Of a stretch of DNA of 64,000 bases, positions 30,931-41,162 are shown in pieces. This DNA comes from Rhodocyclales bacterium (GTDB taxonomy: Bacteria > Pseudomonadota > Gammaproteobacteria > Burkholderiales > Rhodocyclaceae), in assembly GCA_026399475.1 (NCBI GenBank), contig JAPLQY010000012.1:39957-103956 (forward strand), given 5' to 3'. Each line of letters starts with the position of its first letter. Position 1 is the first letter of the stretch. The notes beneath the pieces were generated by a model. It saw nothing but the letters and a program-made list of their open reading frames with translations. It did no database searches and was not told the origin of the DNA. A program made the translations under genes and the position numbers.

Positions 30931-32199
30931 TCACGGTAGCGTTGATTCGAGGGCGAAGAGTTGCGCGACTTCCTCGCGGCGCCGGATCAGATGCACGGCA
31001 TCGCCATCGATCATTACTTCGGCGGCGCGCGGCCGGGTGTTGTAGTTGGAGGCCATGGACATGCCGTAGGCTCCCGCCGAGAGGATGGCGAGCAGGTCGC
31101 CCTCGTTCAGGGCGAGCAGGCGGTCATGGCCGAGAAAGTCACCCGACTCGCAGACCGGGCCGACGATTTCGTAGCGCATCGCCCTGGCCGTCGGCGTCTC
31201 GTCGGCGCTAACCTTAACGATGTCGTGCCAGGCGTCATAGAGCGCAGGACGCATCAGGTCGTTCATCGCGGCATCGACTACGGCAAAGTGTTTTTCCTCG
31301 CCGGGCTTGAGGACTTCAACGCGGGTCAGCAGCAGCCCGGCATTGCCGACCAGCGAGCGGCCGGGCTCGAACACCAGCTTTTCACGGCGCCCTGCCAATT
31401 TCGCCAGCATCGGTGCGAGATAGTCGGAGGCTGCCGGCGCCGGTTCGTCGGCGCGGTACTGAATGCCCATGCCGCCGCCGAGATCGATGTGCTCGAGCGC
31501 AATGCCCACGGCGGCAAGGCGGTCGACCAGCGCCAGCACCTTGTCGGCGGCTTCAGCGGCCGGTGCCGGGTCCAGCAGTTGCGAGCCGATATGACAGTCG
31601 ATGCCCTTTACCGCGATATGCGGCAGCGCGGCGGCGTGGCGGTAGAGATCGAAAGCTTCGTTGAAGGCAACGCCGAACTTGGCGCTCTTGAGGCCGGTGG
31701 AAATGTAGGGATGGGTCCTGGCGTCGACATCGGGATTCACGCGCAGCGAGACCGGTGCGCGGCGGCCGACGCTGCCGGCAACTTCACTGAGCTGGTCGAG
31801 CTCGCTGGCGGATTCGACATTGAAGCAGTGGATACCCGCTTCGAGCGCAGCGCGCATTTCTGCGCGCGACTTGCCGACGCCGGAAAATACGATCCGGTCC
31901 GCGCTGCCACCGGCAGCGATGACGCGCGCCAGTTCGCCACCGGAGACGATATCGAATCCGGCGCCGAGTCGGGCGAATACATTGAGGATGGCGAGGTTGG
32001 AATTGGCTTTGACCGCATAGCAGATCAGCGACCGGTCGGCCAGTCCGTGCGCTTGCAGCGTGTCGCGATAGGCCGCATAGGCCCTGGTGAGCGCCGCTCG
32101 CGAATAGACGTAGCACGGTGTGCCAAAGCGTGCGGCGATGTCGACCAGCCCGACTCCTTCGACATGCTGGCCGTCCTTGTGCATGACGGCCAGGCTCAT
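30931..32199 (-). CDS. lysA: Diaminopimelate decarboxylase
   Basis: 422 aa; YAVKANSNLAILNVFARLGAGFDIVSGGEL; VCESGDFLG; GAYGMSMASNYNTRPR. Confidence 0.97.
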   Translation of the reverse strand: MSLAVMHKDGQHVEGVGLVDIAARFGTPCYVYSRAALTRAYAAYRDTLQAHGLADRSLICYAVKANSNLAILNVFARLGAGFDIVSGGELARVIAAGGSADRIVFSGVGKSRAEMRAALEAGIHCFNVESASELDQLSEVAGSVGRRAPVSLRVNPDVDARTHPYISTGLKSAKFGVAFNEAFDLYRHAAALPHIAVKGIDCHIGSQLLDPAPAAEAADKVLALVDRLAAVGIALEHIDLGGGMGIQYRADEPAPAASDYLAPMLAKLAGRREKLVFEPGRSLVGNAGLLLTRVEVLKPGEEKHFAVVDAAMNDLMRPALYDAWHDIVKVSADETPTARAMRYEIVGPVCESGDFLGHDRLLALNEGDLLAILSAGAYGMSMASNYNTRPRAAEVMIDGDAVHLIRRREEVAQLFALESTLP

Positions 32200-32372
32200 G
32201 GTCGGCGTTCTGTTACCGCTTTGTTGCTATCATCGCCCGCAGGCGGTGGCGCTGCCGCCGCGGCGCTCGCCGGCTGTGCCGGGGATGGCAGCGTGAGCGG
32301 GGTCTTGGTGCCGCAGGCGGCGAGGGCCGTCAGAGTGACCAGGGCGGCGAACAACGAAGGAATCAGACGCAT
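32196..32372 (-). CDS. lptM: LptM-type small lipoprotein (LPS translocon maturation chaperone)
   Basis: 58 aa; MRLIPSLFAALVTLTALAACGTKTPLTLP lipobox; sits between lysA and cyaY as in many proteobacteria. Confidence 0.8.
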   Translation of the reverse strand: MRLIPSLFAALVTLTALAACGTKTPLTLPSPAQPASAAAAAPPPAGDDSNKAVTERRP

Positions 32373-32415
32373 GGCAGATAGGTGTGTCTCGACAGGCGAA
32401 GGATGGTAACACGCG

Positions 32416-32742
32416 ATGGATGAGCGGGAATTCATGATAGCGGCGGATGCCGAGCTGGCACGCATCGAAGCGGCCCTGGAGGTGGCTTCGATGAGCGGTG
32501 TCGCCGATTTCGATTTTGAAACCAAACCGGGTGGCGTGATCGAGGTCGAGTTCGCCAGCGGTTCGAAAATCATCCTCAATCGCCACGGCGCCGCGCGTGA
32601 GATCTGGCTGGCGGCAAAGTCGGGTGGTTATCACTTTCGTCCCGAGGGCGGGCGTTGGCTGGGTACGCGCGATGGCGAGGAGTTGCTGGCGGTCTTGGCG
32701 CGGACCCTGTCGGAACAGGCCGGCGTCAGAGTCGAGCTCTAG
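32416..32742 (+). CDS. cyaY: Iron donor protein CyaY (frataxin)
   Basis: 108 aa; FETKPGGVIEVEFASGSKIILNRHGAAREIWLAAKSGGYHF. Confidence 0.96.
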   Translation: MDEREFMIAADAELARIEAALEVASMSGVADFDFETKPGGVIEVEFASGSKIILNRHGAAREIWLAAKSGGYHFRPEGGRWLGTRDGEELLAVLARTLSEQAGVRVEL

Positions 32743-32765
32743 TCCCAGCCGCTGTTTCCATGGCG

Positions 32766-35147
32766 CTAGTTTTTCTTGTCGGCCGGCTTTTGCGGCACGG
32801 CCTTTTCCGCGGCAGGTTTTTCAACGGCTTTCGGCTTCGCATCCTGCACCGGCGCCGCTGCGGGCTTGGCTTCGTCGTCGTCTGCCGCCGTGGGAGGCAG
32901 GAGTTCCTTGTACACGAGCTCCTTGCTGGTCTTGCCTGAAGGATCGTGGGCGACGATTGGCACCAGGCCCTCTGGAGCCTCCTGCCAACTTTCGGGTACG
33001 CCCCTCAATGCGTGTTCCATGAAGCCGATCCAGATCGGCAGCGCTGCCGCGCCACCGGTTTCGCCGTTGCCCATGCGTTTGGGTTGGTCGAATCCGATCC
33101 AGGCGATGCCGACCACGGTCGGCTGGTAGCCGCAGAACCAGGCGTCGATGTAGTCGTTGGTGGTGCCGGTCTTGCCCGCCAGGTCGCCGCGCTTGAGTGC
33201 GGCGGCGGCGCGGGTGGCGGTGCCGCGTCGCACCACGTCGTGCATCATGCTGTCCATCAGCCATGCGTTGCGTGCGTCGATCGCGCGCAGCGATTCATCG
33301 CCGGCCAGTGCAGGCTGTGTAGCGGCCAGCACCGTGCCCTTGTCATCGATGATCTGGTGCACGATATAAGGTTCGATACGGTAGCCGCCATTGGCAAATA
33401 TCGAATAGGCAGCGAGTTGCTGCCAGGGCGTCACCGATCCGGCGCCCAGCGCCAGGGTCAGGTAGGGCGGATGTTTGTCGGCGTCAAAGCCGAAGCGCGT
33501 CACATAGTCCTGCGCGTAATGGGTGCCGATGGAGCGCAGCAGGCGGATCGAAACCATGTTCTTGGATTTCGCCAGTGCGGTGCGCAGGCTCATCGGGCCT
33601 TCGTACTTGCCGTCGTAGTTTTTCGGCTCCCAGGCCTGGGAGCCGGTTTCTTCGGCGGAGATCGAGACGGGTTCGTCGGCAATCACCGAGGCTGGCGTGT
33701 AACCCTTTTCGAGGCCGGCGGAGTAGATGAACGGCTTGAAGCTGGAGCCGGGCTGGCGCCAGGCCTGGGTGACATGGTTGAACTTGCTGCGATTGAAATC
33801 GAAGCCGCCGACCAGTGCCCGAATCGCGCCATCGACCGGACTGGCGGCGACGAAAGCGGCTTCGACATCGGGCAACTGGACGATTTGCCAGCCTTTGTCG
33901 GCTTTCTGCACGCGAATCACTGCCCCGCGCCGCACTCGCCTGTTGGGCGGTGATTTATCGTCCAGCATGCGCGCGGAAAACTTGAGTCCCTCATCCGCAA
34001 TCTTCAGTACTTCGCCGCCGCGCAGGTAGGCGCGCACCAGTTTTGGCGTGGCCTCGAGAACGATGGCCGGCAACAGGTCGTCGCTGTCGTCATACTCTGC
34101 CAGAAGCTCTTCCAGTTCCTCGTCCTGATCCGAAGTGATGTCCTTGACATCAACGTAGGCTTCCGCGCCGCGATAGCCGTGGCGGTGGTCGTAATCAATG
34201 ACGCCGCGGCGCACTGCAAGGTAGGCCGCCTGCTGTTCGCCGCGGTTGATGGTGGTGATCACGCGCAGGCCGCGGCTGTAGACATCGTCGGGAAATCGCT
34301 CGGCAGTGATCTGACGCGCCATCTCGGCCACGTACTCGGCGCGGACACCGAAGTCGTTGACATCACGCTTGACGTGCAGGGCTTCCGTTTGCGCCGCCTT
34401 CATCTGGACCTCATCGATGAAGTTGAGTTCGTGCATCCGGCGCAGGACGTAGCGCTGGCGCAGCTGGGCGCGCTTCGGATTGGCCACCGGGTTGTAGGCC
34501 GAAGGCGCCTTGGGCAGGCCGGCGAGCATGGCCGCCTCGGCCACGCTGACATCCTTCAGCGCTTTGCCATAATAGATCTGTGCTGCCGCAGAGAAGCCGT
34601 AGGCGCGCTGTCCGAGGTAAATCTGGTTGATGTAGATTTCGAGAATCTGATCCTTGCCCAGATTGTTCTCTATTTTGAAAGCCAGTAACATCTCATAGAG
34701 TTTTCGCGTCAGGGTTTTTTCGCTGGAAAGGAAAAAGTTGCGAGCCACCTGCATGGTGATGGTCGACGCCCCCTGGCGTTTGCCGCCGCCGACGAAATTG
34801 GAATACGCTGCGCGCAGGACGCCCAGTGTGTCGATGCCCGGATGCTGGTAGAAGCGTTCGTCTTCGGCCGCGAGAATGGCCTGCTTCATTACGGCCGGGA
34901 CATCCTGGATGTGCGCGAAGTTGCGCCGTTCCTCGCCAAACTCGCCGATCAGATGGCCATCGCTGGAATAGATGCGCAGGGGAATTTTCGGCTGATAGTC
35001 GGTCAGCACTTCGAGCGAGGGTAGCTGCGGATAGGTGAGAATGAGCGCGATGCCGGCAAGCGCGATGACACTGAGCACGGCGCCGCCGATCAGGAGCAGG
35101 AAGTACAGCACCCAGCGGACGGGAGCGGACAGGACAGGAATGGGCAC
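32766..35147 (-). CDS. mrcA: Penicillin-binding protein 1A (transglycosylase/transpeptidase)
   Basis: 793 aa; AAEDERFYQHPGID, GASTITMQVARNFFLS, QPGSSFKPFIY, KTGTTNDYIDAWFCGY. Confidence 0.96.
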   Translation of the reverse strand: MPIPVLSAPVRWVLYFLLLIGGAVLSVIALAGIALILTYPQLPSLEVLTDYQPKIPLRIYSSDGHLIGEFGEERRNFAHIQDVPAVMKQAILAAEDERFYQHPGIDTLGVLRAAYSNFVGGGKRQGASTITMQVARNFFLSSEKTLTRKLYEMLLAFKIENNLGKDQILEIYINQIYLGQRAYGFSAAAQIYYGKALKDVSVAEAAMLAGLPKAPSAYNPVANPKRAQLRQRYVLRRMHELNFIDEVQMKAAQTEALHVKRDVNDFGVRAEYVAEMARQITAERFPDDVYSRGLRVITTINRGEQQAAYLAVRRGVIDYDHRHGYRGAEAYVDVKDITSDQDEELEELLAEYDDSDDLLPAIVLEATPKLVRAYLRGGEVLKIADEGLKFSARMLDDKSPPNRRVRRGAVIRVQKADKGWQIVQLPDVEAAFVAASPVDGAIRALVGGFDFNRSKFNHVTQAWRQPGSSFKPFIYSAGLEKGYTPASVIADEPVSISAEETGSQAWEPKNYDGKYEGPMSLRTALAKSKNMVSIRLLRSIGTHYAQDYVTRFGFDADKHPPYLTLALGAGSVTPWQQLAAYSIFANGGYRIEPYIVHQIIDDKGTVLAATQPALAGDESLRAIDARNAWLMDSMMHDVVRRGTATRAAAALKRGDLAGKTGTTNDYIDAWFCGYQPTVVGIAWIGFDQPKRMGNGETGGAAALPIWIGFMEHALRGVPESWQEAPEGLVPIVAHDPSGKTSKELVYKELLPPTAADDDEAKPAAAPVQDAKPKAVEKPAAEKAVPQKPADKKN

Positions 35148-35316
35148 GAATGGACGGGGCGAAAGGCGGCGGGTGGGATTATAGCTGTGGCGCTGGAGAC
35201 ACGCTGTGAGAGCCCATCCTTAATAATTTTGCTTTACAGTCGATATAGTTGCTGCTAGCATCTGAAGTAAATTATCTGTATAGCTCGTAACGTAATATTT
35301 TTAAAGGAAAAATCCT

Positions 35317-36408
35317 TTGCAGATCGATGTCTCGGCTCTGAAGTCGATCTTTAACCCGAAGCTGCGTCCGCTGATCGGCGTGGATATCAGTTCGACCGCC
35401 GTCAAGATGGTCGAACTGGTCGATGCCGGCAAGGGGCAGCCACGGGTCGAACGCTACGCGATTGAGCTCTTGCCGAAAGATGCCGTGGTGGATGGCAATC
35501 TGGCGTCGCTCGAGGGTGTGGCAGACACACTTCAGCGTTGCTGGAAACGGCTCGGCACTTCCACGCGTTTTATCGCCATGGCGCTGCCGACGGCTGCGGT
35601 GATCACCAAGAAGATTACGCTGCCGGCCAGTCTGCGCGAGCAGGAGATGGAGGTTCAAGTCGAGTCCGAGGCGAATCAGTACATTCCGTTTGCGCTGGAG
35701 GAAGTCAATCTGGACTTTCAGGTGATCGGTCCGGCGCCGGGCAGTCCCGATGATGTAGAGGTACTGCTGGCGGCTTCACGCAAGGAGAAGGTCGAGGATC
35801 GGGTCGCTGCTGCCGAAGTGGCCGAGCTGAAGCCGGTGGTGATGGATGTCGAGGCCTACGCAACCCAGGCCGCGTATGAACTGGTTACCAAGCAGCTGCC
35901 CAAGGAGGGCGCCGGCCAGATCGTGGCGCTGGTGGACGTGGGCGCCTCGGCCATGAAAGTCACCATCATGAAGGATGACCAGCAGCTCTATGCGCGGGAG
36001 CAGGCTTTCGGCGGATCGCAACTTACCGCCGAGATCATGCGTGCCTACGGCATGGGGCCGGACGAGGCCGAGAACCTGAAGCGTTCGGGGACGCCGCCGG
36101 ACAACTACGAAGCGGAAATTCTGCATCCCTTCATTGAAAATATGGCCCAGGAAGTCGCGCGCGCCCTGCAGTTCTTCTTTACCTCGACGCCGCACAACGA
36201 AGTGCATCACATCATTCTTGCCGGTGGATCGGCGCTGGTTCCGGGGGTCGCCGAACTCGTCGGCCAGCGCACCAACGTCAATACGCTGCTGGCCGATCCA
36301 TTTGCCGGAATGGCAATCTCGCCGCGCATTCGCGCCAAACAGCTTGCTGCTGATGCACCATCCCTGATGGTGGCTTGCGGTCTTGCTCTCAGGAAGTTCG
36401 ATCAATGA
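35317..36408 (+). CDS. pilM: Type IV pilus assembly protein PilM
   Basis: 363 aa; LIGVDISSTAVKMVEL ... VDVGASAMKVTIMKDDQQLYAREQAFGG; TTG start. Confidence 0.95.
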   Translation: MQIDVSALKSIFNPKLRPLIGVDISSTAVKMVELVDAGKGQPRVERYAIELLPKDAVVDGNLASLEGVADTLQRCWKRLGTSTRFIAMALPTAAVITKKITLPASLREQEMEVQVESEANQYIPFALEEVNLDFQVIGPAPGSPDDVEVLLAASRKEKVEDRVAAAEVAELKPVVMDVEAYATQAAYELVTKQLPKEGAGQIVALVDVGASAMKVTIMKDDQQLYAREQAFGGSQLTAEIMRAYGMGPDEAENLKRSGTPPDNYEAEILHPFIENMAQEVARALQFFFTSTPHNEVHHIILAGGSALVPGVAELVGQRTNVNTLLADPFAGMAISPRIRAKQLAADAPSLMVACGLALRKFDQ

Positions 36409-36983
36409 TCCGGATCAATCTCCTTCCTCATCGCGAGGAGAAGCGCAAGGCGAGGCGGCAGCAGTTCTATGTCCTGCTGGGATTGGTGTCGGTACTGGCT
36501 GCGGTGATCTGGTTCCTCGGCTTCTCGGTCGTCAATGGGCAGATCGCCGCCCAGAACGAGAAGAATGAATTCCTCAAGCGCGAAATCGCCAGCCTGGACA
36601 AGGAAATTGACGAAATCAAGAAAATCCAGGAACAGACCAATGCGCTGTTGGCCCGCAAGCGGGTGATCGAGGCTCTGCAGGCCAACCGCACGGAAACAGT
36701 GCACCTGTTCAACGAACTGGCCAAGCAGGTGCCGGAAGGTATCTATTTCCGTACCCTCGTGCAAACCGGACCAAGAATCGCCATCTCCGGCTATGCGCAG
36801 TCGAATGCGCGGATCACCACGCTGATGAACAATCTCGATGAGTCGCCTCTGCTTGAGGGTTCGACCCTGGTTGAAACCAAGGCCGAGGTGGTGGCAGGCC
36901 GGCGCTTGAATGCGTTTAGCATTACCACCGTGATCACTCGCCAGACTACGGCAGCGCCCAAGCCGGCGCAGGGGAAGAAATGA
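36405..36983 (+). CDS. pilN: Type IV pilus assembly protein PilN
   Basis: MIRINLLPHREEKRKARRQQFYVLL; overlaps pilM. Confidence 0.95.
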   Translation: MIRINLLPHREEKRKARRQQFYVLLGLVSVLAAVIWFLGFSVVNGQIAAQNEKNEFLKREIASLDKEIDEIKKIQEQTNALLARKRVIEALQANRTETVHLFNELAKQVPEGIYFRTLVQTGPRIAISGYAQSNARITTLMNNLDESPLLEGSTLVETKAEVVAGRRLNAFSITTVITRQTTAAPKPAQGKK

Positions 36984-37741
36984 TGAAGCTGCCCTCATTG
37001 TCCTCCCTGTTCAAGCCGAAGTCTGCCGCCGAACGCATGGCGGAAAAGCAGACAGTCAAGGCGGAGCCGGCTGCGCCAAAGGCCCCGCTGATTGACTTCA
37101 AGCAGCTGGCCATGGATTTCAAGACCCTGGATCCGAAGGATCCGGGACTGTGGCCTCTGGCGCCGCGCATTGTCATCCTTCTCAGTCTCTTCGTTGCCTT
37201 GATTGCCGCCGCATGGGGATTTGGCGCCATTGGCTGGAGCGTCCAGCTGGATGAGCTCGAGGCAAAGAAGCTTCAGGAAGCCAAGCACAAGGAAGACTGG
37301 CTGAGCAAGAAGAGGCAGGCCGTCAATCTTGACGAATACCGCCGGCAACTGGCCGAGATCGATCGGTCCTTCGGTGCTTTGCTCAAACAGTTGCCAAACA
37401 AGGCTGAGATGGGCGACATGCTGGTTGATATCAACAAGGCAGCGCAGGCTCGCGGCCTGTCGGTCGAACTTTTCAAGCCGGGTGGTGAGGCTCCGAGAGA
37501 ATTCTATGCCGAGGTGCCGATCACGCTGACCCTGATAGGCAGCTACCATGACATTGGTGCATTTACCGGGGATCTCGCCAAGCTGCCGCGCATCGTCACA
37601 TTGAACGATATCAATTTGAGCGCGAACCCGAATGCGACGCTGGTGCTGCGAACCACGGCCAAAACCTTCCGCTATCTGGACGAAAGCGAACTTGCCAACC
37701 AGAAGAAAGCCCAGCAAGCGACCAAGGGAGGCAAGAAATGA
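36980..37741 (+). CDS. pilO: Type IV pilus assembly protein PilO
   Basis: GALLKQLPNKAEMGDMLVDINKAAQARGLSVELFKP; overlaps pilN. Confidence 0.95.
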   Translation: MMKLPSLSSLFKPKSAAERMAEKQTVKAEPAAPKAPLIDFKQLAMDFKTLDPKDPGLWPLAPRIVILLSLFVALIAAAWGFGAIGWSVQLDELEAKKLQEAKHKEDWLSKKRQAVNLDEYRRQLAEIDRSFGALLKQLPNKAEMGDMLVDINKAAQARGLSVELFKPGGEAPREFYAEVPITLTLIGSYHDIGAFTGDLAKLPRIVTLNDINLSANPNATLVLRTTAKTFRYLDESELANQKKAQQATKGGKK

Positions 37742-38262
37742 AGTTTCACAGACTTCTATTCCTGTGCCCGTTGTTGTTATTGTTGGGCTGCGCCGCCGAA
37801 GACCATCAGGATCTCCGGCAGTGGATGCGCGAGGAAGCGAAAGGCATGCGGGGCAAAGTGTCGGCGCTGCCGGAGATAGCCGCTTTCCCTGTAGTTGCCT
37901 ATGAAACGGAGACGCTGACGTCGCCTTTTGCTCCGGGCAAGATCGTGACGCTGGAGGCCGTGGCGGACAAGACAGCGCCGGACCGTACCCGGCCGCAGCA
38001 ACCGCTGGAAGTTTTTCCTATCGAAGACCTCAGGGTGGTTGGCGTCATCATGGCGGGCGCAGTGCCCTATGCCCTGATCCAGACGCCGCCACCGAACAAG
38101 CCAAAGCATGTGCGAGTGGGTGAATACATGGGCCGCAGCTTCGGCAAGATCACGGCGATTACCAGAGATGGCATTACGGTGCTTGAAACCGTCAAAGATG
38201 TGAACGGCGCATGGGTGGAGCAGGAAAAGTTGCTCATGGTGCCGAAAGAAGGAGGACGTTAA
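37738..38262 (+). CDS. pilP: Type IV pilus pilotin-type lipoprotein PilP
   Basis: Lipobox LLLLGCAAE; FPIEDLRVVGVIM ... VRVGEYMGRSFGKITAI. Confidence 0.95.
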   Translation: MKFHRLLFLCPLLLLLGCAAEDHQDLRQWMREEAKGMRGKVSALPEIAAFPVVAYETETLTSPFAPGKIVTLEAVADKTAPDRTRPQQPLEVFPIEDLRVVGVIMAGAVPYALIQTPPPNKPKHVRVGEYMGRSFGKITAITRDGITVLETVKDVNGAWVEQEKLLMVPKEGGR

Positions 38263-40562
38263 TGAAAACGAAGATTCAGTGCAGGCTAACGTTGGCTTTA
38301 TCAACGTTAAGCGCAGCGGCCGTAACTAAGAAATTCCACATTGCCGCTGCAGCCTTGATGGGCTTCTGGTTCGGCCTGTCCGGCACATCAATTGCGGCCG
38401 AAAACTCGATCAAGCAAATTCAGTTCAGTCGCACCGGTGAGCAGATTCTGCTCAAGGTGCAGATGTCTGCCCCCCTGAAGACCCTGCCGGGGAATTGGAG
38501 CGTAGTCGAGCCGCCACGCGTGGTTATCGATTTTCCCGATACCGACAATCAGTCGGGTCAGTCCGCGCTGCAGATAGCGACTGGCGACCTGAAGAGTCTG
38601 AATCTGGTTCAGACCGAAAAGCTTACACGGCTGGTGCTGAACCTCTATCGGCCGACGAAGTTTTCTACCGAAATTGCGGGCGATGTTCTGTTCATCAAGC
38701 TGCAAGGGCAGAGCGCTGAGGCCAGTCAGGAGCCCGCGCCGAGCGTGTATCAACCGACATCGCCAACACCTTCAGCGGCAAAGGCGGTCCCGGCGGCCGA
38801 GGCCACCGCTGCAATCCGCGACATCGTATTCCGCCGTGGCGAAGACGGCCAGGCCACGATCACGGTCGATCTTACCGATGGCACCGTGCCGATCGATATT
38901 CGTCGTGCGGGGACGGGAATCACCGTAGAGTTGCGCGATGTCGAATTGCCGGAGCGCCTGCAGAATCGCCGCGACGTCAATGATTTCGCAACTCCGGTAA
39001 CGACGATTACCTCGCGCGCCATGGGCAATCTGACCCGCCTCGAGATTGCAGCCCGCGGACGCTGGTTTCACCAGGCACATCTGGCGAACAATCAGCTGAC
39101 CATCGAGGTCAAGCCGATTCCGGCGGATGAAGCCAACAAGCTGGTTCAGACCGGGCAGCAGGGACAAAAGATCTCGATCAACTTCTTCGGCGCCGATGCC
39201 GCAATGGTGTTGCGCACCCTTGCCGACATTTCGGGCAAGAATGTGCTGATCGATCCGTCGCTCAATGGCAGAACGGTCACCGCAAATCTCGAAAACATTC
39301 CGTATGACCAGGCGCTTGAGATCATCATGGCGCAAGTCAATTCCGGCATGCGGGTGCGCAATGACGTTGTCCTGTTCGGCGATCGCGCGGTGCTGCAGAA
39401 GCGAGACCAGGACAACGCCGACGAACAAACGCGAGCCAGCGATATTGCGCCACTTGTGGCGGAGACCTTCAAGCTCAACTATGTCAAGGCAGCCGATATT
39501 GTTTCGCTGGTGAATAGCAGCTTCGCTGCCACCGCCACCACGGGCGCTGCAGCGGGAGCAGCTCCGGCCGCCGGTGCGCCGGCGGCAACTCCGGCTGCAG
39601 GGGCCGCTGCGGCCGGCAGCACGAACAAGGGCATGCTCACTTCGCGTGGCGGAATATCGATTCATGATGCCACCAACCAGGTGTTTGTCCGTGACACGAC
39701 ATCGGCAGTAGAGGCGATTCGCGAAGTCATCCGCAATGTGGATATCCCGCCCAAGCAGGTGATGATCGAAGCCCGCATCGTGGAAGCGTCCACTGGCTTC
39801 GCCAATTCGTTGGGTGTACGCATGACCGCGGGTAATGTGACGACCAACGGGGGCTATCAGATTCCCGGTACATCAACACGGCTTGCGTTGAGCGCATCGC
39901 CAAATAATCTGCTTGCCAGTGGCAATGTCGATGTATTTAACAGTGCGCCTGTCCCTTCACTATCAACATCCCCGGTGATTTTCCGACCAAGCTATTCATT
40001 GGCTGGCGCCGGAAATTTCGGCTTGATGTTGTTTAATGCTGCCGCTACCAAAGTACTTTCGCTGGAGTTGCAGGCGGCGGAGAACGATTCGCGGCAAAAG
40101 ACCATATCATCGCCCCGAATCCTGACGCTGAACCGCAAGCCGGCGACGATCAACAATACCCAGCAGGTGACGATCCTGACCGGGGTCAATGCCACTACGG
40201 GTCTGCCGATTTACCAGACCTTTTCGGCGCCCCTTACTCTGGGGGTGACGCCCTCGGTCAATCCCGATAACCGGATCAGTCTTGAACTGAACATCGCCAA
40301 GAGCACGATCACGAATGCGGCGACCGGCAGCCTGGATACCAATACCGTCACCACCAGTGTGATTGTTGAAAACGGAGGCACGGTGGTCATCGGCGGCTTT
40401 GCGCGGGAATCGGAACTCCAGACCCAGGATCGCGTTCCCTTCTTCGGCGACTTGCCCTATGTCGGCTTCCTGTTCAAGACCACGACGAAGAGCCAGTCGC
40501 GCAGTGAATTGCTGGTCTTCATTACGCCGCGCATCGTCAGTGAGGCGCTGACGCAGCGATAG
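38262..40562 (+). CDS. pilQ: Type IV pilus secretin PilQ
   Basis: AMIN domain, ISINFFGADAAMVLRTLADISGKNVLID, C-terminal secretin domain ending VPFFGDLPYVGFLFKTTTKSQSRSELLVFITPRIV. Confidence 0.97.
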   Translation: MKTKIQCRLTLALSTLSAAAVTKKFHIAAAALMGFWFGLSGTSIAAENSIKQIQFSRTGEQILLKVQMSAPLKTLPGNWSVVEPPRVVIDFPDTDNQSGQSALQIATGDLKSLNLVQTEKLTRLVLNLYRPTKFSTEIAGDVLFIKLQGQSAEASQEPAPSVYQPTSPTPSAAKAVPAAEATAAIRDIVFRRGEDGQATITVDLTDGTVPIDIRRAGTGITVELRDVELPERLQNRRDVNDFATPVTTITSRAMGNLTRLEIAARGRWFHQAHLANNQLTIEVKPIPADEANKLVQTGQQGQKISINFFGADAAMVLRTLADISGKNVLIDPSLNGRTVTANLENIPYDQALEIIMAQVNSGMRVRNDVVLFGDRAVLQKRDQDNADEQTRASDIAPLVAETFKLNYVKAADIVSLVNSSFAATATTGAAAGAAPAAGAPAATPAAGAAAAGSTNKGMLTSRGGISIHDATNQVFVRDTTSAVEAIREVIRNVDIPPKQVMIEARIVEASTGFANSLGVRMTAGNVTTNGGYQIPGTSTRLALSASPNNLLASGNVDVFNSAPVPSLSTSPVIFRPSYSLAGAGNFGLMLFNAAATKVLSLELQAAENDSRQKTISSPRILTLNRKPATINNTQQVTILTGVNATTGLPIYQTFSAPLTLGVTPSVNPDNRISLELNIAKSTITNAATGSLDTNTVTTSVIVENGGTVVIGGFARESELQTQDRVPFFGDLPYVGFLFKTTTKSQSRSELLVFITPRIVSEALTQR

Positions 40563-40585
40563 GTCGTGCTCATCCTCGTTTAACC

Positions 40586-40614
40586 GGGGCCGGCGCATGC
40601 CGGCCCCATGCTTT
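40586..40614 (+). terminator. Strong hairpin downstream of pilQ
   Basis: GGGGCCGGC-GCAT-GCCGGCCCC followed by ATGCTTTT; T-tract is short. Confidence 0.55.
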
Positions 40615-40634
40615 TGCGCTGCTACAATCCGCCT

Positions 40635-41162
40635 GTGAGTTCAAAGAACAACATCTACCTGGTAGGCATGCCAGGCGCAGGCAAGACGACGGTGGGCCGC
40701 CAGTTGGCAAGGCGGATGCAACGTTCCTTCATCGATGCCGATCACGAGATCGAGGCGCGCACCGGCGTGCGGATTCCCCTGATTTTCGACATCGAGGGCG
40801 AGCAGGGGTTTCGCGATCGCGAATCAAGAGTGATTGCCGAACTCGCCACTGAATCCGATCTGGTGGTTGCCACTGGCGGCGGCGTTGTGCTCCGGTCCGA
40901 GAATCGCGCAGCGCTCAAACAGGGAGGCACGGTGGTCTATCTCCACGTGCTACCGCGCCTGCTCTTCGAGCGGACCCGGCTTGATCCCAACCGGCCCCTT
41001 TTGCAGGTCGCCGATCCAATGAAGAAGATTGAGGAACTGTTCGCCGAACGGGATCCCTTGTACCGCGCGGTAGCAGACGTCGTCATCAATAGCCCGGGCG
41101 GCAGCATCAACCACCTGGTCAGGCAGGTAGAGAGGGAGTTGCACAAGCAATGCGCCGCTTGA
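40635..41162 (+). CDS. aroK: Shikimate kinase
   Basis: [42 protein letters not shown] start at 40635 more plausible than 40608. Confidence 0.95.
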   Translation: MSSKNNIYLVGMPGAGKTTVGRQLARRMQRSFIDADHEIEARTGVRIPLIFDIEGEQGFRDRESRVIAELATESDLVVATGGGVVLRSENRAALKQGGTVVYLHVLPRLLFERTRLDPNRPLLQVADPMKKIEELFAERDPLYRAVADVVINSPGGSINHLVRQVERELHKQCAA

